A stretch of DNA of 64,000 nt from Streptomyces sp. SUK 48 (GTDB taxonomy: Bacteria; Actinomycetota; Actinomycetes; Streptomycetales; Streptomycetaceae). This document shows, one piece after another, positions 19,810 through 28,669 of the stretch. Numbering within the stretch: position 1 is the stretch's first letter; every line of letters begins with the position of its first letter. Position numbers and translations under genes: made by a program. Location: positions 1,426,001-1,490,000 of the forward strand of contig NZ_CP045740.1 of the NCBI RefSeq assembly GCF_009650765.1, written 5' to 3'. The notes beneath the pieces are model-generated. The model made no database searches. It had not been told where the DNA came from and was given only the letters and a program-made list of their open reading frames with translations.

Positions 19810-19896
19810 TCGCGCCCCTGTTCACGCGCCCCTGTCGACTCCTCCCTGAACCCGCGTCCCTGATCGGGCCGTTCGGGCGAGGCCGTGCGGTGGCGA

Positions 19897-19934
19897 GCGG
19901 TGGCGGGCTCACCAGTGGGTGGGCCCGCCACCGC
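19897..19934. terminator. Bidirectional hairpin terminator
   Basis: Perfect 12-bp arms GCGGTGGCGGGC and GCCCGCCACCGC with a 14-nt loop, in the 200-bp gap between the convergent dehydrogenase and TrmB-like genes. Confidence 0.8.
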
Positions 19935-20009
19935 TTTCACGTACCGCACCGCTTCTTCACATACCGCCGCTCCCCCACCCTTGCCATCTCCTCCCCGTGA
20001 AAGGGGAGT

Positions 20010-20819
20010 TCACGACTCGGGTCCCGGCCGGGCCGTCTCCCACACCGTGTGGAACGCCAGCCGCAGGCACGCCGCCAGGGCCGGGTGTTCGATGAACAGG
20101 GTCGTCGTGGTGTCCGACCCCGCCACCGGGTCCGGCATGTCGCACAGGACGAGGGAGGCGTCGGCGATGACCAGCTTGAGCGGGATGCCGGGGGCGAAGC
20201 GCGCCTCCTCCCCGGCGGCGGCGAACCGGCGGACATGGTCGGCCGTCCCGGGGTCGGTCAGGGTGCCGGAGAGGTAGATCGCGCGGACCGTGCCGCCGCT
20301 CTGACGCAGGCGCCGGACGGCGGTGATGCCCGCCGTGTTCTCGGGCGGCGCGACGAAGGGGGGTTTGCAAAAGGTGAGGAGTTCGTGACGGGCCTGAAAC
20401 TGAATGTCGGCGAAACGTTCACCGATCGCCTTCGGGTCGCGCAGCACCTCGATGTAGTCCAGCGGGTCCGTGTGCCGCCGGCCCTGGGTCCACAACGGGA
20501 CCAGCAGACCGGCCAGTTCCCGCGAGGCCCGCTCCAGCCGGTCGACGGTCTCCCGCTGGGCGGACATCAGCCGGGCGAGGGCCGATTCGGGAGGCACGGC
20601 GGAGTACGTCGTCACACGTCCGGGGCGTGCGGTGGCCAACTGCCGCCGCACCAGGGCGTCCAGGACGTCGGACACGCGCCGGCGCGGCACATCGGCCTCG
20701 CGGGCCACTTCGGCGGCCGTGAAGGAGCCGCGCCTGATGAGTGACAGATAGACCCGGGCCTCGTAGCGGGCGAGCCCGAGGGACATCAGACGGTTGACGG
20801 TGGTGTCGTCCAGCTCCAT
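20010..20819 (-). CDS. TrmB-like HTH transcriptional regulator
   Basis: A 269-residue regulator. The N-terminal TrmB-type winged helix (about 1-75) reads LMSLGLARYEARVYLSLIRRG, then ADVPRRRVSDVLDALVRRQL. A coiled segment follows (about 88-115), then a phospholipase-D-like sensing domain with GGTVRAIYLSG. ATG at 20819 (MELDDTTVNRL) fits the domain start. It is divergent from the sedolisin protease at 21059 and is a candidate regulator of it. Confidence 0.85.
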   Translation of the reverse strand: MELDDTTVNRLMSLGLARYEARVYLSLIRRGSFTAAEVAREADVPRRRVSDVLDALVRRQLATARPGRVTTYSAVPPESALARLMSAQRETVDRLERASRELAGLLVPLWTQGRRHTDPLDYIEVLRDPKAIGERFADIQFQARHELLTFCKPPFVAPPENTAGITAVRRLRQSGGTVRAIYLSGTLTDPGTADHVRRFAAAGEEARFAPGIPLKLVIADASLVLCDMPDPVAGSDTTTTLFIEHPALAACLRLAFHTVWETARPGPES

Positions 20820-21058
20820 GGCCGCACAAGATATCGGCCACCGCGGAAGCCTGGGCCAAGGTTTTACCAACTGCCCTTGTTCTCAACGGCAAACAGTCAA
20901 TAACCTCAACCCCAGCCACCACTGACCGGGGTGGCACATTCATCCACATGCCCGGAAGCAGACTCCGACCGGCCACCCCCAACGATGGGTTGTCATGCCT
21001 ATGACATGCCCATCGGCCGTCGTCCGGAGTCGACCACTCCCCCACGGAGGGCAGTTTT

Positions 21059-22327
21059 TTGCATTCCCACCGCAGAAGGAACCGCATACGCCGCAGCGCC
21101 CCCGCTCTGCTGTCCGCGGCGGCTCTGATCACCGGCGGCGTGGCCGTCGCCACGCAGACGTCGGCCTTCGCCACCACCCCTGCCGCCGCGCACGCGGCGA
21201 CCGGTTCCGCGGCCACCTCGGTGCACACGCACCGGCTGTGTTCGCAGCCGAGCAAGCCCGGTTACATGGCCTGCCAGTCGGTCGAGCGCACCGACGTCGC
21301 CCAGCACAAGTCCCTCGGCCGCAACGACACCCCGCAGGGTTTTGGGCCGTCCGACCTGGCCGCCGCCTACAACCTCCCGAAGGACGGCGGCAAGGGCCAG
21401 ACGGTCGCGATCGTCGACGCCAACGACGACCCGAACGCCGAGAAGGACCTGGCGGCCTACCGCTCCCAGTACAACCTTCCCGAGTGCAGCACGGCCAACG
21501 GCTGCTTCAAGAAGATCGACCAGGACGGCGGCAGCAACTACCCGACGGCGGACGCCGGTTGGGCGGGGGAGATCTCCCTCGACGTCGACATGGTCAGCGC
21601 GGCCTGCCCGCAGTGCAACATCCTGCTGGTCGAGGCCAAGTCGGCGAACATGGACGACCTGGGCGCGGCCGTGAACCAGGCCGTCAAGCAGGGCGCCAAG
21701 TTCGTGTCCAACAGCTACGGCGGCAGCGAGGGGTCCGACGACACCACCGCGGACGACCAGTACTTCAAGCACCCCGGCGTCGCCATCACCGTCAGCTCCG
21801 GTGACAGCGGCTACGGCGTCGAGTACCCGGCGGCCTCGCCGTACGTGACGGCGGTCGGCGGCACCTCGCTGAAGAAGGACAGCAGCACCCGCGGCTACTC
21901 CGAGACCGTCTGGGGCACCTCGGCCGGCGGCGACGGCGCGGGCTCGGGCTGCTCGCAGTACGAGGCCAAGCCGTCCTGGCAGAAGGACACCGACTGCGCC
22001 AAGCGCGCCGTCGCCGACGTCGCGTCCGTGGCCGACCCGGCCACCGGTCTCGCCGTCTACGACACCTACCAGGCCAGCGGCTGGAACGTGTACGGCGGCA
22101 CCAGCGCCGCCGCGCCGTACATCGCCGGTGTCTACGCCCTCGCGGGCGCCCCGGGCTCCGGCGACACCCCGGCGTCGTACCCGTACTCCCACCCGGACCA
22201 GCTGAACGACGTGACCAGCGGCTCGAACGGGTCCTGCGACGTCGCCTACCTGTGCCAGGCGGGCAAGGGCTACGACGGCCCGACGGGTCTCGGTACCCCG
22301 AACGGGACCGGCGCCTTCACCAAGTAG
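21059..22327 (+). CDS. Secreted S53 (sedolisin) serine-carboxyl protease
   Basis: An exported 422-residue endopeptidase. Signal peptide about 1-39 with Arg-rich start (RRRNRIRRS) and hydrophobic core. The sedolisin residues are present: Glu171 and Asp175/177 in WAGEISLDVDM, Asp249 in SSGDSGYG and the nucleophile Ser349 in GGTSAAAP. No long pro-domain, so a short secreted subtype. The start is TTG at 21059: GGAGGG lies 8 bp upstream and the signal peptide begins there; no ATG/GTG fits. A strong terminator follows. Confidence 0.9.
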   Translation: MHSHRRRNRIRRSAPALLSAAALITGGVAVATQTSAFATTPAAAHAATGSAATSVHTHRLCSQPSKPGYMACQSVERTDVAQHKSLGRNDTPQGFGPSDLAAAYNLPKDGGKGQTVAIVDANDDPNAEKDLAAYRSQYNLPECSTANGCFKKIDQDGGSNYPTADAGWAGEISLDVDMVSAACPQCNILLVEAKSANMDDLGAAVNQAVKQGAKFVSNSYGGSEGSDDTTADDQYFKHPGVAITVSSGDSGYGVEYPAASPYVTAVGGTSLKKDSSTRGYSETVWGTSAGGDGAGSGCSQYEAKPSWQKDTDCAKRAVADVASVADPATGLAVYDTYQASGWNVYGGTSAAAPYIAGVYALAGAPGSGDTPASYPYSHPDQLNDVTSGSNGSCDVAYLCQAGKGYDGPTGLGTPNGTGAFTK

Positions 22328-22359
22328 TCCGGAGCTGATCCGGACCGGGTGAGCACGCT

Positions 22360-22402
22360 CGCCGGTCCGTCCGACCCCCGCCGCGGGTCGGACGGACCGG
22401 CG
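22360..22402. terminator. Strong hairpin terminator
   Basis: Perfect 18-bp arms (22360-22377 and 22385-22402, beginning CGCCGGTCCGTCC) with a 7-nt loop, 33 bp after the protease stop. Confidence 0.85.
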
Positions 22403-22479
22403 TTCCGCGTTCCGCCTCCCGGTACAACTCGACTGCGCCCTAACCGAGTTCGGCTACGTCCTCGGGTACGCTCGGCCGT

Positions 22480-22899
22480 ATGAGTGCTGACGATCTCCCC
22501 AAGCTCGCCCTCGCCTTCCCCGGCCCGGAGCGCGACAGCGGGGTCGAGGCCATCATCAGCGGCCGCAAGACGGCCATGACGGCGCTGGTCGAGATCCTGG
22601 AGCGGATAGGGCAGCCCGTCCCCGAGGCCGGCCAGCGGTACGCGGTGCTCGACTCGGACGACCGTACGGCCGTCGTGATCGAACTGACCGAGGCCCGGGT
22701 GATCCCCTTCGGTGCGGTGGACGACCGGTTCGCGCTGGACGAGGGCCGCGGCTACGCGGACGTCCAGGAGTGGGCCGCCGCCCACCGGGACTTCTTCCGC
22801 GGTGAGCAGGTGACCGAACTGCTCGGCTACACGCCCGTCGTGGACGACGACGCGCTGATCGTGGCCGAACGGTTCCGGGTGGTCGGCGCGGAGGACTAG
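22480..22899 (+). CDS. ASCH domain-containing protein
   Basis: A 139-residue protein with the ASCH (PUA-like) RNA-binding fold. The family signature is GVEAIISGRKTAMTAL near residue 25, then a barrel strand YAVLDSDDRTAVVIELTEARVIPF and the terminal helix VQEWAAAHRDFF. ASCH proteins are thought to bind RNA or hydrolyse modified nucleosides; the exact role here is unknown. Single gene with its own upstream region. Confidence 0.8.
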   Translation: MSADDLPKLALAFPGPERDSGVEAIISGRKTAMTALVEILERIGQPVPEAGQRYAVLDSDDRTAVVIELTEARVIPFGAVDDRFALDEGRGYADVQEWAAAHRDFFRGEQVTELLGYTPVVDDDALIVAERFRVVGAED

Positions 22900-22925
22900 A
22901 GACTCGCCGGCGTCGCGCCGCCCGC

Positions 22926-23807
22926 TCAGCCGGTGTGGGCCACCAGGGCGTCGACGAGGGTGGGCCAGAGCTCGCGGGGGCGGTCGTGGCCCATGTCGGG
23001 GAGGAGCAGGAGTCCGGCGCCGGGCACCAGGTCCGCGGTGCGCCTGCCGCCGTCGGGATCGATCAGCGTGTCGTCCAGGCCGTGGATCACCAGGGTCGGT
23101 ACCCGCAGTCCACGCAGCGCGTCCGCGCGGGAACCGCTGAGGATCATCGCCCCGAGCTGTCGTGCGATCCCGGCGGGGCGGTAGGCGCGGTCGTAGCTCG
23201 CGGCGGCCAGTTCGCGCAGCGCGGCGGCGTCGCCGTACCGCTGGGAGGCCCAGACCAGTTCCCGCTCCGCCGCCGCGACGTACCCGTCGCGGTCCGCGGG
23301 CCTGGGACCGAACAGCACGGCCTGCGCCTCGGGGCTGGGCCGGCCGTACGCGCTCTCGCCGGTCGAGGACATCATCGAGGTCAGGGTCAGCACCCGCGCC
23401 GGGGCGGCGACGGCCATCGTCTGGGCGATCATTCCGCCCATCGAGGCGCCGACCACGTGGGCACGTTCGACACCGAGCGCGGTGAGCAGGCCGAGGCCGT
23501 CGGCGGCCATGTCGGAGAGCCGGTAGGGAACCATCGCGAGCGCGGCGGGCAGATCACCCGAGCTGACGGCGGCGACGAACTCGCCCATGTCGACGGGATG
23601 GTCGTCGAACATGGTGGACAGCCCGCAGTCGCGGTTGTCGTACCGGATCACATAGCGGCCGCGGCCGGCCAGCGCCCGGCAGAAGTCCTCGTGCCAGGCG
23701 AGCAGCTGCGCGCCGAAACCCATCACGAGCAGGACCGGGGGGTCCCCGGGGTCGCCGAAGGTCTCGTACGCGAGGGACACCCCGGGGGACACACCGATGA
23801 TCGACAT
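22926..23807 (-). CDS. Alpha/beta hydrolase
   Basis: A 293-residue alpha/beta hydrolase. The nucleophile Ser122 lies in GASMGG, the acid is in HGLDDTLIDP, and the His is in LLPDMGHDRP. The motif DNRDCGLSTMFDDHPVD is common in Streptomyces esterases and epoxide-hydrolase-like proteins; doxorubicin-type (RdmC/AknT) esterases are similar. ATG at 23807. It lies just outside the terminator that ends the biosynthetic operon, so it may be a boundary housekeeping gene. Confidence 0.85.
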   Translation of the reverse strand: MSIIGVSPGVSLAYETFGDPGDPPVLLVMGFGAQLLAWHEDFCRALAGRGRYVIRYDNRDCGLSTMFDDHPVDMGEFVAAVSSGDLPAALAMVPYRLSDMAADGLGLLTALGVERAHVVGASMGGMIAQTMAVAAPARVLTLTSMMSSTGESAYGRPSPEAQAVLFGPRPADRDGYVAAAERELVWASQRYGDAAALRELAAASYDRAYRPAGIARQLGAMILSGSRADALRGLRVPTLVIHGLDDTLIDPDGGRRTADLVPGAGLLLLPDMGHDRPRELWPTLVDALVAHTG

Positions 23808-23890
23808 GCGGGGAGACTGCCACGGGCGGCCAGGGCGCGCACCTGGAATGACGGCGCGACGGTCCCGGGCCGACGCGAGGGGGGCTCGCG

Positions 23891-23925
23891 GAAGGCCCCG
23901 CCGGTCGATCGCCCGGCAGGGCCTT
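23891..23925. terminator. Hairpin terminator ending the leftward phosphonate operon
   Basis: Arms GAAGGCCCCGCCGG and CCGGCAGGGCCTTC (one bulge/mismatch) with a 7-nt loop. It lies 50 bp after the stop of the aminotransferase at 23975 and marks the left edge of the gene cluster. Confidence 0.8.
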
Positions 23926-23974
23926 CGTCGTCGCGGCGGCTGCTGCGGAACGTTCCTCCCGGCCGCTGCCGTTC

Positions 23975-25102
23975 CTACTCGCTTCGCGCCTTCGTCAGAT
24001 GCCGTATCGACTCTTCCAACGCCCCCTCCAGCTCGACCAGTCGGGGCATCGGGATCTCGCCCATCGTGGCGATGCGGAAGTGGGTCCGCGACAGGCGGCC
24101 CTGGCCGGCGTAGACGACGTAGCCGCGCCGCTTCAGCTCGTCGTGCAGCGCGGGATAGGTGACGCCGGTGGGCAGCTCCAGCGCCGTGACCGAGTTGGCG
24201 CGGTACGGCTCCTCGATCAGCACCGGCAGGCCGAGGCGGGCGAACCCGGCGCGCACCAGGTCCGCCCGCTCCCGGTACAGCCGGACGCGTGCCCCGTACC
24301 CGCCGGCGCTCTCGTACTCGGTGATCGCCTCGTCCAGCGCGTAGCACGTCTGGACGGCCGGGGTGAACGGGATGTCCCCGGCGCGCTGGGCCGCCAGCTG
24401 GGCCGCGGGGTCGAGGTAGACGCTGCGCCGGGGCACCGCGGCGACCCGGTCGACGCCCTTGCCGGTGGAGAGCAGCAGGAAGGAGACGCCGGGGATGCCG
24501 TGCAGCCCCTTGTTCGCGGTCCCGCAGATGATGTCGGCGCCCACCTCGGCGAGATCGGGTGACTCGATGGCGGTCGAGCTGATCGCGTCGACCAGGAAGA
24601 CCGCTTCGTGGTCACGGACGATCGCGCCGATCTCCGCGATCGGGTTGAGCATCCCGGTGGTCGTCTCGTGATGCACGCACGCGACGGCGTCGATGCGAGC
24701 GTCCGACCGCAGCCGTTCGGCGACGGCGCCCGGATCGACCGGAGTGGTCCATGGCGCCTTCACCACGACCGTCTCGATCCCGTGCGCCTCGGCCATGGAC
24801 AGCAGCCGGGCGCCGTACACCCCGTTGTCGACGACCAGCAGTTTGCGTCCGGCGCGGACCGAGCCGATCACGGCCGTCTCCATGGCCGCCGTGCCGGAGC
24901 CGGTGATCAGCACCGTCTCATGGGTGTCCGGCACGCCGAGGCACCGGGCGATCGAGGTGCGCAGCTCGGCCAGGAGCTCGGCGAACTCCGGTTCGCGGTG
25001 GCACAGGTCGCCCCGGAGCATGGCCGCGCGCACCCCCGGTGAGGTGCCCGCGGGGCCGGGGTTGAGCAGGACGAGGTCGCCGGGCGCGGTGAGGTCACTC
25101 AT
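23975..25102 (-). CDS. 2-Aminoethylphosphonate-type aminotransferase (class V)
   Basis: A 375-residue PLP enzyme. The start (LLNPGPAGTSPGVRAAML, then DLCHREPEFAELL), the LITGSGTAAME loop and VHHETTTGMLNP are hallmarks of 2-aminoethylphosphonate transaminases (PhnW/AEPT group). The PLP Lys is K198 in TANKGLHG and the pyridine-N Asp is D172 in FLVDAISS. Expected reaction: phosphonoacetaldehyde plus an amino donor to 2-aminoethylphosphonate. It is the last gene of the leftward operon and overlaps the ATP-grasp gene by 8 bp. The substrate assignment rests on family and on the mutase/decarboxylase in the same operon. Confidence 0.88.
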   Translation of the reverse strand: MSDLTAPGDLVLLNPGPAGTSPGVRAAMLRGDLCHREPEFAELLAELRTSIARCLGVPDTHETVLITGSGTAAMETAVIGSVRAGRKLLVVDNGVYGARLLSMAEAHGIETVVVKAPWTTPVDPGAVAERLRSDARIDAVACVHHETTTGMLNPIAEIGAIVRDHEAVFLVDAISSTAIESPDLAEVGADIICGTANKGLHGIPGVSFLLLSTGKGVDRVAAVPRRSVYLDPAAQLAAQRAGDIPFTPAVQTCYALDEAITEYESAGGYGARVRLYRERADLVRAGFARLGLPVLIEEPYRANSVTALELPTGVTYPALHDELKRRGYVVYAGQGRLSRTHFRIATMGEIPMPRLVELEGALEESIRHLTKARSE

Positions 25103-26438
25103 CGCCGCCCCAGTAGACCGGTGCCGGGATCGCGCCCTGGAGGCCGTTGATCATCAGATGGCCGTCGCCCTTGACGCCGTAGCGGCGGATGGCGCCGACG
25201 AACTCGCCGTCCAGGACGTAGGAGCCGTAGACCACGGGGACGGTGAGCTCGTGCAGCTCACCGGCCTCGTCCTGGAAGGAGAGGGGCTTCGGGGTCGCCG
25301 TCATCAGTTCCTGGACGACCCAGGGGCGCTCGGCGCCGGCCGCCTGCTCGATCAGCGCGGACCAGTCGGCGGGGGCGAGTTCGCGGCCGATCAGGACGTC
25401 CCGGCCCTTCTCCCCCAGCGCGGGCTTGATGACCAGGCGGTGCTGGTTGCGCAGGGACCAGTCGAGCAGGTCGACGCGCTCGCCGCGCCAGTAGGTGTGG
25501 CGCTCGGTGAGCCGCCGGGTCCAGGGCACCGCCTCGGCCAGGTCGGCGGCGAGGGCGGACGGCAGCCCGCCGGTGAACTCCTCGTCGGAGAGTGTGGCGA
25601 GGGTCGCCTTCGTGGCGAGGATCTCCCCCCACAGCCCGGTGACGGACCGCAGGGCGCCGTCGCGGGCGGCGGCGGAGATCCGGCCCAGCTCGGCCATGTG
25701 GTGCGGGTTCCCGGCGTCCGGCAGGAAGTAGCGGTGCACCAGTGCGATGCGCGCGCCCTGGTGCCAGGCGGCTCCCTCGCGGATCTCGATGTCCTCCATG
25801 TGCACGGAGCGCGCGGTCAGTCCGTGCCGGGCCAGTTCCAGCACCAGGGAGCGGTAGTGCCAGTTGTCGAAGTGGTCGTCGCCGGCCGCCTCGTCGGCGT
25901 AGTAGGTGAGGGCGATCAGACCGTCCTCGTGCGTCATGTGCCGGCGCAGGACGTCCGCGAACCGGCCCATCAGGTACCGGGGTTCGCCGCAGGCGCCGAA
26001 CTCCGGCCTGAGCACGTCCGCCTGGTGCGCGCGCAGCAGCATGTCGTTGAGCGGGAACAGGCCCGCGAGGGAGCCCGCGTTGACGTCGACGATGACGCAG
26101 CGCTCGGGTCCGGTGCCGTCGGTGGTGCCGAGGATCATGTCGGGGCGGCCGATGAGGTGCCAGTCCCGCGCGGGCAACGACTCCCACATCGGGACCAGTT
26201 GCTCGGGCAGGCCCAGGGCCTCGGCCATCCGGGTGGCGTCACCGTCGTAGCGGTCGATGAACGCCTCGACGCCGCGCCGGAAGGCCGTCCAGGTGCGGGA
26301 CATCCGCCCGAACGTCGCCGTGGGCAGCCGGGCGGCCGACAGGGCGAACCGGAAGGGTACGGGGACGGCGTCCAACTCGGCGGTGACGGAGGAGAGTTCC
26401 TCCGGTGCGAGGGCGCGGGGCGCGAGGAGTCCGGTCAT
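25095..26438 (-). CDS. ATP-grasp-like amide ligase
   Basis: A 447-residue protein resembling circularly permuted ATP-grasp enzymes (glutathionylspermidine-synthase-like). A metal/nucleotide segment is seen in CVIVDVNAGSLAGLF, and the ATP-grasp strand in HRLVIKPALGEKGRDVLIG, followed by WVVQELM. It is related to the protein at 58975 (VLKESIGMSGRQVVIG, VVQEFV). Such enzymes form peptide or amide bonds through an acyl phosphate, so it may acylate the aminophosphonate made by its neighbours. ATG at 26438 overlaps the hydrolase stop by 4 bp. Confidence 0.7.
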   Translation of the reverse strand: MTGLLAPRALAPEELSSVTAELDAVPVPFRFALSAARLPTATFGRMSRTWTAFRRGVEAFIDRYDGDATRMAEALGLPEQLVPMWESLPARDWHLIGRPDMILGTTDGTGPERCVIVDVNAGSLAGLFPLNDMLLRAHQADVLRPEFGACGEPRYLMGRFADVLRRHMTHEDGLIALTYYADEAAGDDHFDNWHYRSLVLELARHGLTARSVHMEDIEIREGAAWHQGARIALVHRYFLPDAGNPHHMAELGRISAAARDGALRSVTGLWGEILATKATLATLSDEEFTGGLPSALAADLAEAVPWTRRLTERHTYWRGERVDLLDWSLRNQHRLVIKPALGEKGRDVLIGRELAPADWSALIEQAAGAERPWVVQELMTATPKPLSFQDEAGELHELTVPVVYGSYVLDGEFVGAIRRYGVKGDGHLMINGLQGAIPAPVYWGGDE

Positions 26439-27271
26439 CGTGCCGCCTCCGCCAGGAAGGCGCGGGCCTTCCGGAGGAACTCCTCGGGCCGCTCCATGGT
26501 GATCATGTGGCCCAGGTCGTCGGCGTACTCGGCCTTCGCCCCGGGGATGTCGCGCGCGAGGCGCTCGCCGATCTCGATGGCGTCCGGCTGGTCCATGCCG
26601 CCGATCAGGACGAGCGTGGGCACCTGGATGGAGTCGAGCCGTTCGGCGGCGTTGGGCACCAGTTCGAGTTCGTCGGGCTCGTTGCCGGTCTCCGCGACCG
26701 TCTTGCGCCTGCGGTCGTAGCCCGCGGTGGCGGTGATGCGCAGTCGTGCGATCAGCGTCGGGTCCATGTCGGCGAGCGTCCGCTTGGGTCCGGCGACCCA
26801 GCTGCCGAGGCTGATGTCGAGGGCCTTGTCGTCGTCGCCGGCCCAGATGAGGTCTTCCTCGGCCATCCGGTTGGTGTTCACCTCGTCGGTCCACACATGC
26901 TCCCGGCTGACCGGCGCGGCCAGCAGCAGGGACCGGACCCGGGCGGGGTGCAGCACCGCGAACTCCACGGCGATCCGGCCGCCGAAGGACGGGCCGATCA
27001 CATGGGCGCGCTCGATGCCGAGGTGGTCGAGGAGGGCGGCGAGGTCGTCGGCGGACTGGTACGGCTCGTCCGGGTAGCCGGAGCGGCCGAAGCCCCGGCA
27101 GTCGTAGCGGACCACGGTGTAGTCCCGCGCCAGGTCCTCGAACTGGCCGTCCCAGATGGTGGTGTTGCCGTTGCCGGTGTGCAGCAGGACCACGGCGTCG
27201 CCGGAGCCCGCGCGTTCGTAGTAGAGCTCCGTGCCGTTGACGGGTGCGAAGCCGGTCTCGTGGTTCGTCAT
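26435..27271 (-). CDS. Alpha/beta hydrolase
   Basis: A 278-residue alpha/beta hydrolase with nucleophile Ser95 in GPSFGG, acid in IGGMDQPDAIEI and His in DDLGHMITM. The oxyanion region reads LLHTGNGNTTIW. ATG at 27271 follows GAGGAGAG. It sits between a methyltransferase and the ATP-grasp gene in the operon. It could cleave an ester or protecting acyl group, or act as a cyclising or release enzyme; nothing in the sequence decides this. Confidence 0.85.
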   Translation of the reverse strand: MTNHETGFAPVNGTELYYERAGSGDAVVLLHTGNGNTTIWDGQFEDLARDYTVVRYDCRGFGRSGYPDEPYQSADDLAALLDHLGIERAHVIGPSFGGRIAVEFAVLHPARVRSLLLAAPVSREHVWTDEVNTNRMAEEDLIWAGDDDKALDISLGSWVAGPKRTLADMDPTLIARLRITATAGYDRRRKTVAETGNEPDELELVPNAAERLDSIQVPTLVLIGGMDQPDAIEIGERLARDIPGAKAEYADDLGHMITMERPEEFLRKARAFLAEAAR

Positions 27272-27290
27272 GTTCTCTCCTCGTGCTGGC

Positions 27291-28142
27291 TCAGCCGCGG
27301 GCGGCGGTCAGCGCGCCGGTCAGCGGGGTGGAAGGCAGTGACACGGTCTCGGCGTAACCGGCGGCGCGGATCTCCACCAGGAGGTCCTCCTGGGTCAGGG
27401 AGCTGCCGCCGTTGACCGCGGTGACCAGGTCGGACATCGCGTTGACGATGGGGAGTTCACAGTCGGCGGCGAAGGTGGTGGCGATCACCCAGCCGCCGGG
27501 CCGCAGTACCCGGCGCACCGTTTCGAGCGCCTTGGGGATCGCGTCGGGGGACATGAAGCTCAGCGGCAGCCAGGCCAGGTCGTAGACCGCGTCGTCGGCG
27601 AGGTCGGTGACATCGCCGTGGCGCAGCTCGACCCGGTCGGCGCAGCCGGCCTCGTCGATGACGGTGCGGGCGAGGCCGAGGACGCGTTCCATGCGGTCCA
27701 CGCCGACGACCCGGGCGCGCGGCCAGCGTTCGGCGATACGGGCGGCGAGCTGGCCGGTGCCCACGCCGACGTCGAGGAAGGCGGCGTCCGTCCGCTCCGC
27801 GATGCCGGTGAGGCCGAGGACGGGGGCGGCCTCGTCGACGATCCAGTCCGCGACCTGGCGCGAGCCGCGCCCCTGGGCGAGCAGGACTTCGTCGGGCATG
27901 TCGCCCCAGCCCTTGGCGGGGCCCTCGGCGAACGCCGCGGCCTGGGCGAGCTGGCTGGTCAGGGCGGCGGCGAACTCCGGATCGTGGAAGCCGACCGGCA
28001 GCCCGGACAGGGTGAGCGCCCGCTCCGCCGCGGCGCGCTGGCGCGGGCTCAGGTCGTCGCGGCCCTGTGCGGCGTAGGCGGCGACGGCCCAGGCCGCGTC
28101 GACCAGTCTGCTGAGTTCGAACTGCATCTGTGCGCCGAGCAT
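27291..28142 (-). CDS. Class I SAM-dependent methyltransferase
   Basis: A 283-residue protein. An N-terminal helical cap (about 1-95) precedes the Rossmann methyltransferase domain. Motif I is FLDVGVGTGQLAARIAERWP, motif II around VVGVDRMERVLGLAR, and motif IV LAWLPLSFMS. ATG at 28142 has AAGGAGG 7 bp upstream. The helical cap recalls O-methyltransferases of natural-product pathways. It lies 527 bp of repetitive DNA downstream of the MFS gene and probably has its own transcript or is read through. Confidence 0.85.
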   Translation of the reverse strand: MLGAQMQFELSRLVDAAWAVAAYAAQGRDDLSPRQRAAAERALTLSGLPVGFHDPEFAAALTSQLAQAAAFAEGPAKGWGDMPDEVLLAQGRGSRQVADWIVDEAAPVLGLTGIAERTDAAFLDVGVGTGQLAARIAERWPRARVVGVDRMERVLGLARTVIDEAGCADRVELRHGDVTDLADDAVYDLAWLPLSFMSPDAIPKALETVRRVLRPGGWVIATTFAADCELPIVNAMSDLVTAVNGGSSLTQEDLLVEIRAAGYAETVSLPSTPLTGALTAARG

Positions 28143-28669
28143 GCTGCTGCCTCCTTGGGCGTCAAACCGGTTCGGGTCGAGCGGGGCCGGACGCGGCGGG
28201 CCGGACCGGGCGGCGTCCAAACCGGGTGGGACGGTGGCCGGCGGCCGGGTCGGGTGGACGGACCGGCGAGCGGTCCACAGCGGGTCGGGCGGACCGGCGG
28301 GCGGTCCACAGCGGGGCGGACGGAACGGTGGCCGGCGGCCGGGTCGGACGGACCGGCGAGCGGTCCACAGCGGGTCGGGCGGAATGGCAGCCGGTCCACG
28401 GCAGGTCGGGCCGGGCGGAACGGCATCCGGGTCGGACGGACCGGTGGACGGTCCCAGGTCGGGCGGAACGGCGGCCGACGGCCGGTCCACGGCGGACCTG
28501 GCCGGACGGCGTCGGGCCGGGCGGAACAGCGGCCGGTCCGCGACGGACCGGCGGCCGGTCCACAGCGGGTCAGGCGGACCGGCGGCCGGTCCACGCGCAG
28601 GGCGGGCGAAGTGGCGGCCGGTCCACGGCGGGTCGGGCGGAGCGGCGGCCGGTCCGCGGTGGGGCGGGG
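28143..28669. repeat. Imperfect GC-rich repeat array in an operon gap
   Basis: This 527-bp gap between two leftward genes holds no credible gene. It is filled with degenerate copies of a roughly 30-35 bp unit containing GGACCGGCGGCCGGTCC-like palindromes and a CCACAGCGGGTCGGGCGGA element. A longer block of about 60 bp recurs at 28231-28293 and 28325-28383 with few changes. Each unit can form a hairpin. Possible roles are mRNA processing/stability between exporter and methyltransferase, or simple slippage expansion. Confidence 0.8.

Noticed and set aside
21000..21804. ATG-started frame overlapping the 5' end of the sedolisin gene
   Set aside because: It is in another frame, Arg/Gly-rich, and ends inside the protease; the TTG start has the ribosome site and signal peptide.
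28143..28669. CRISPR array
   Set aside because: Repeats are imperfect, GC-rich, variable in length and without unique spacers; no cas genes nearby.
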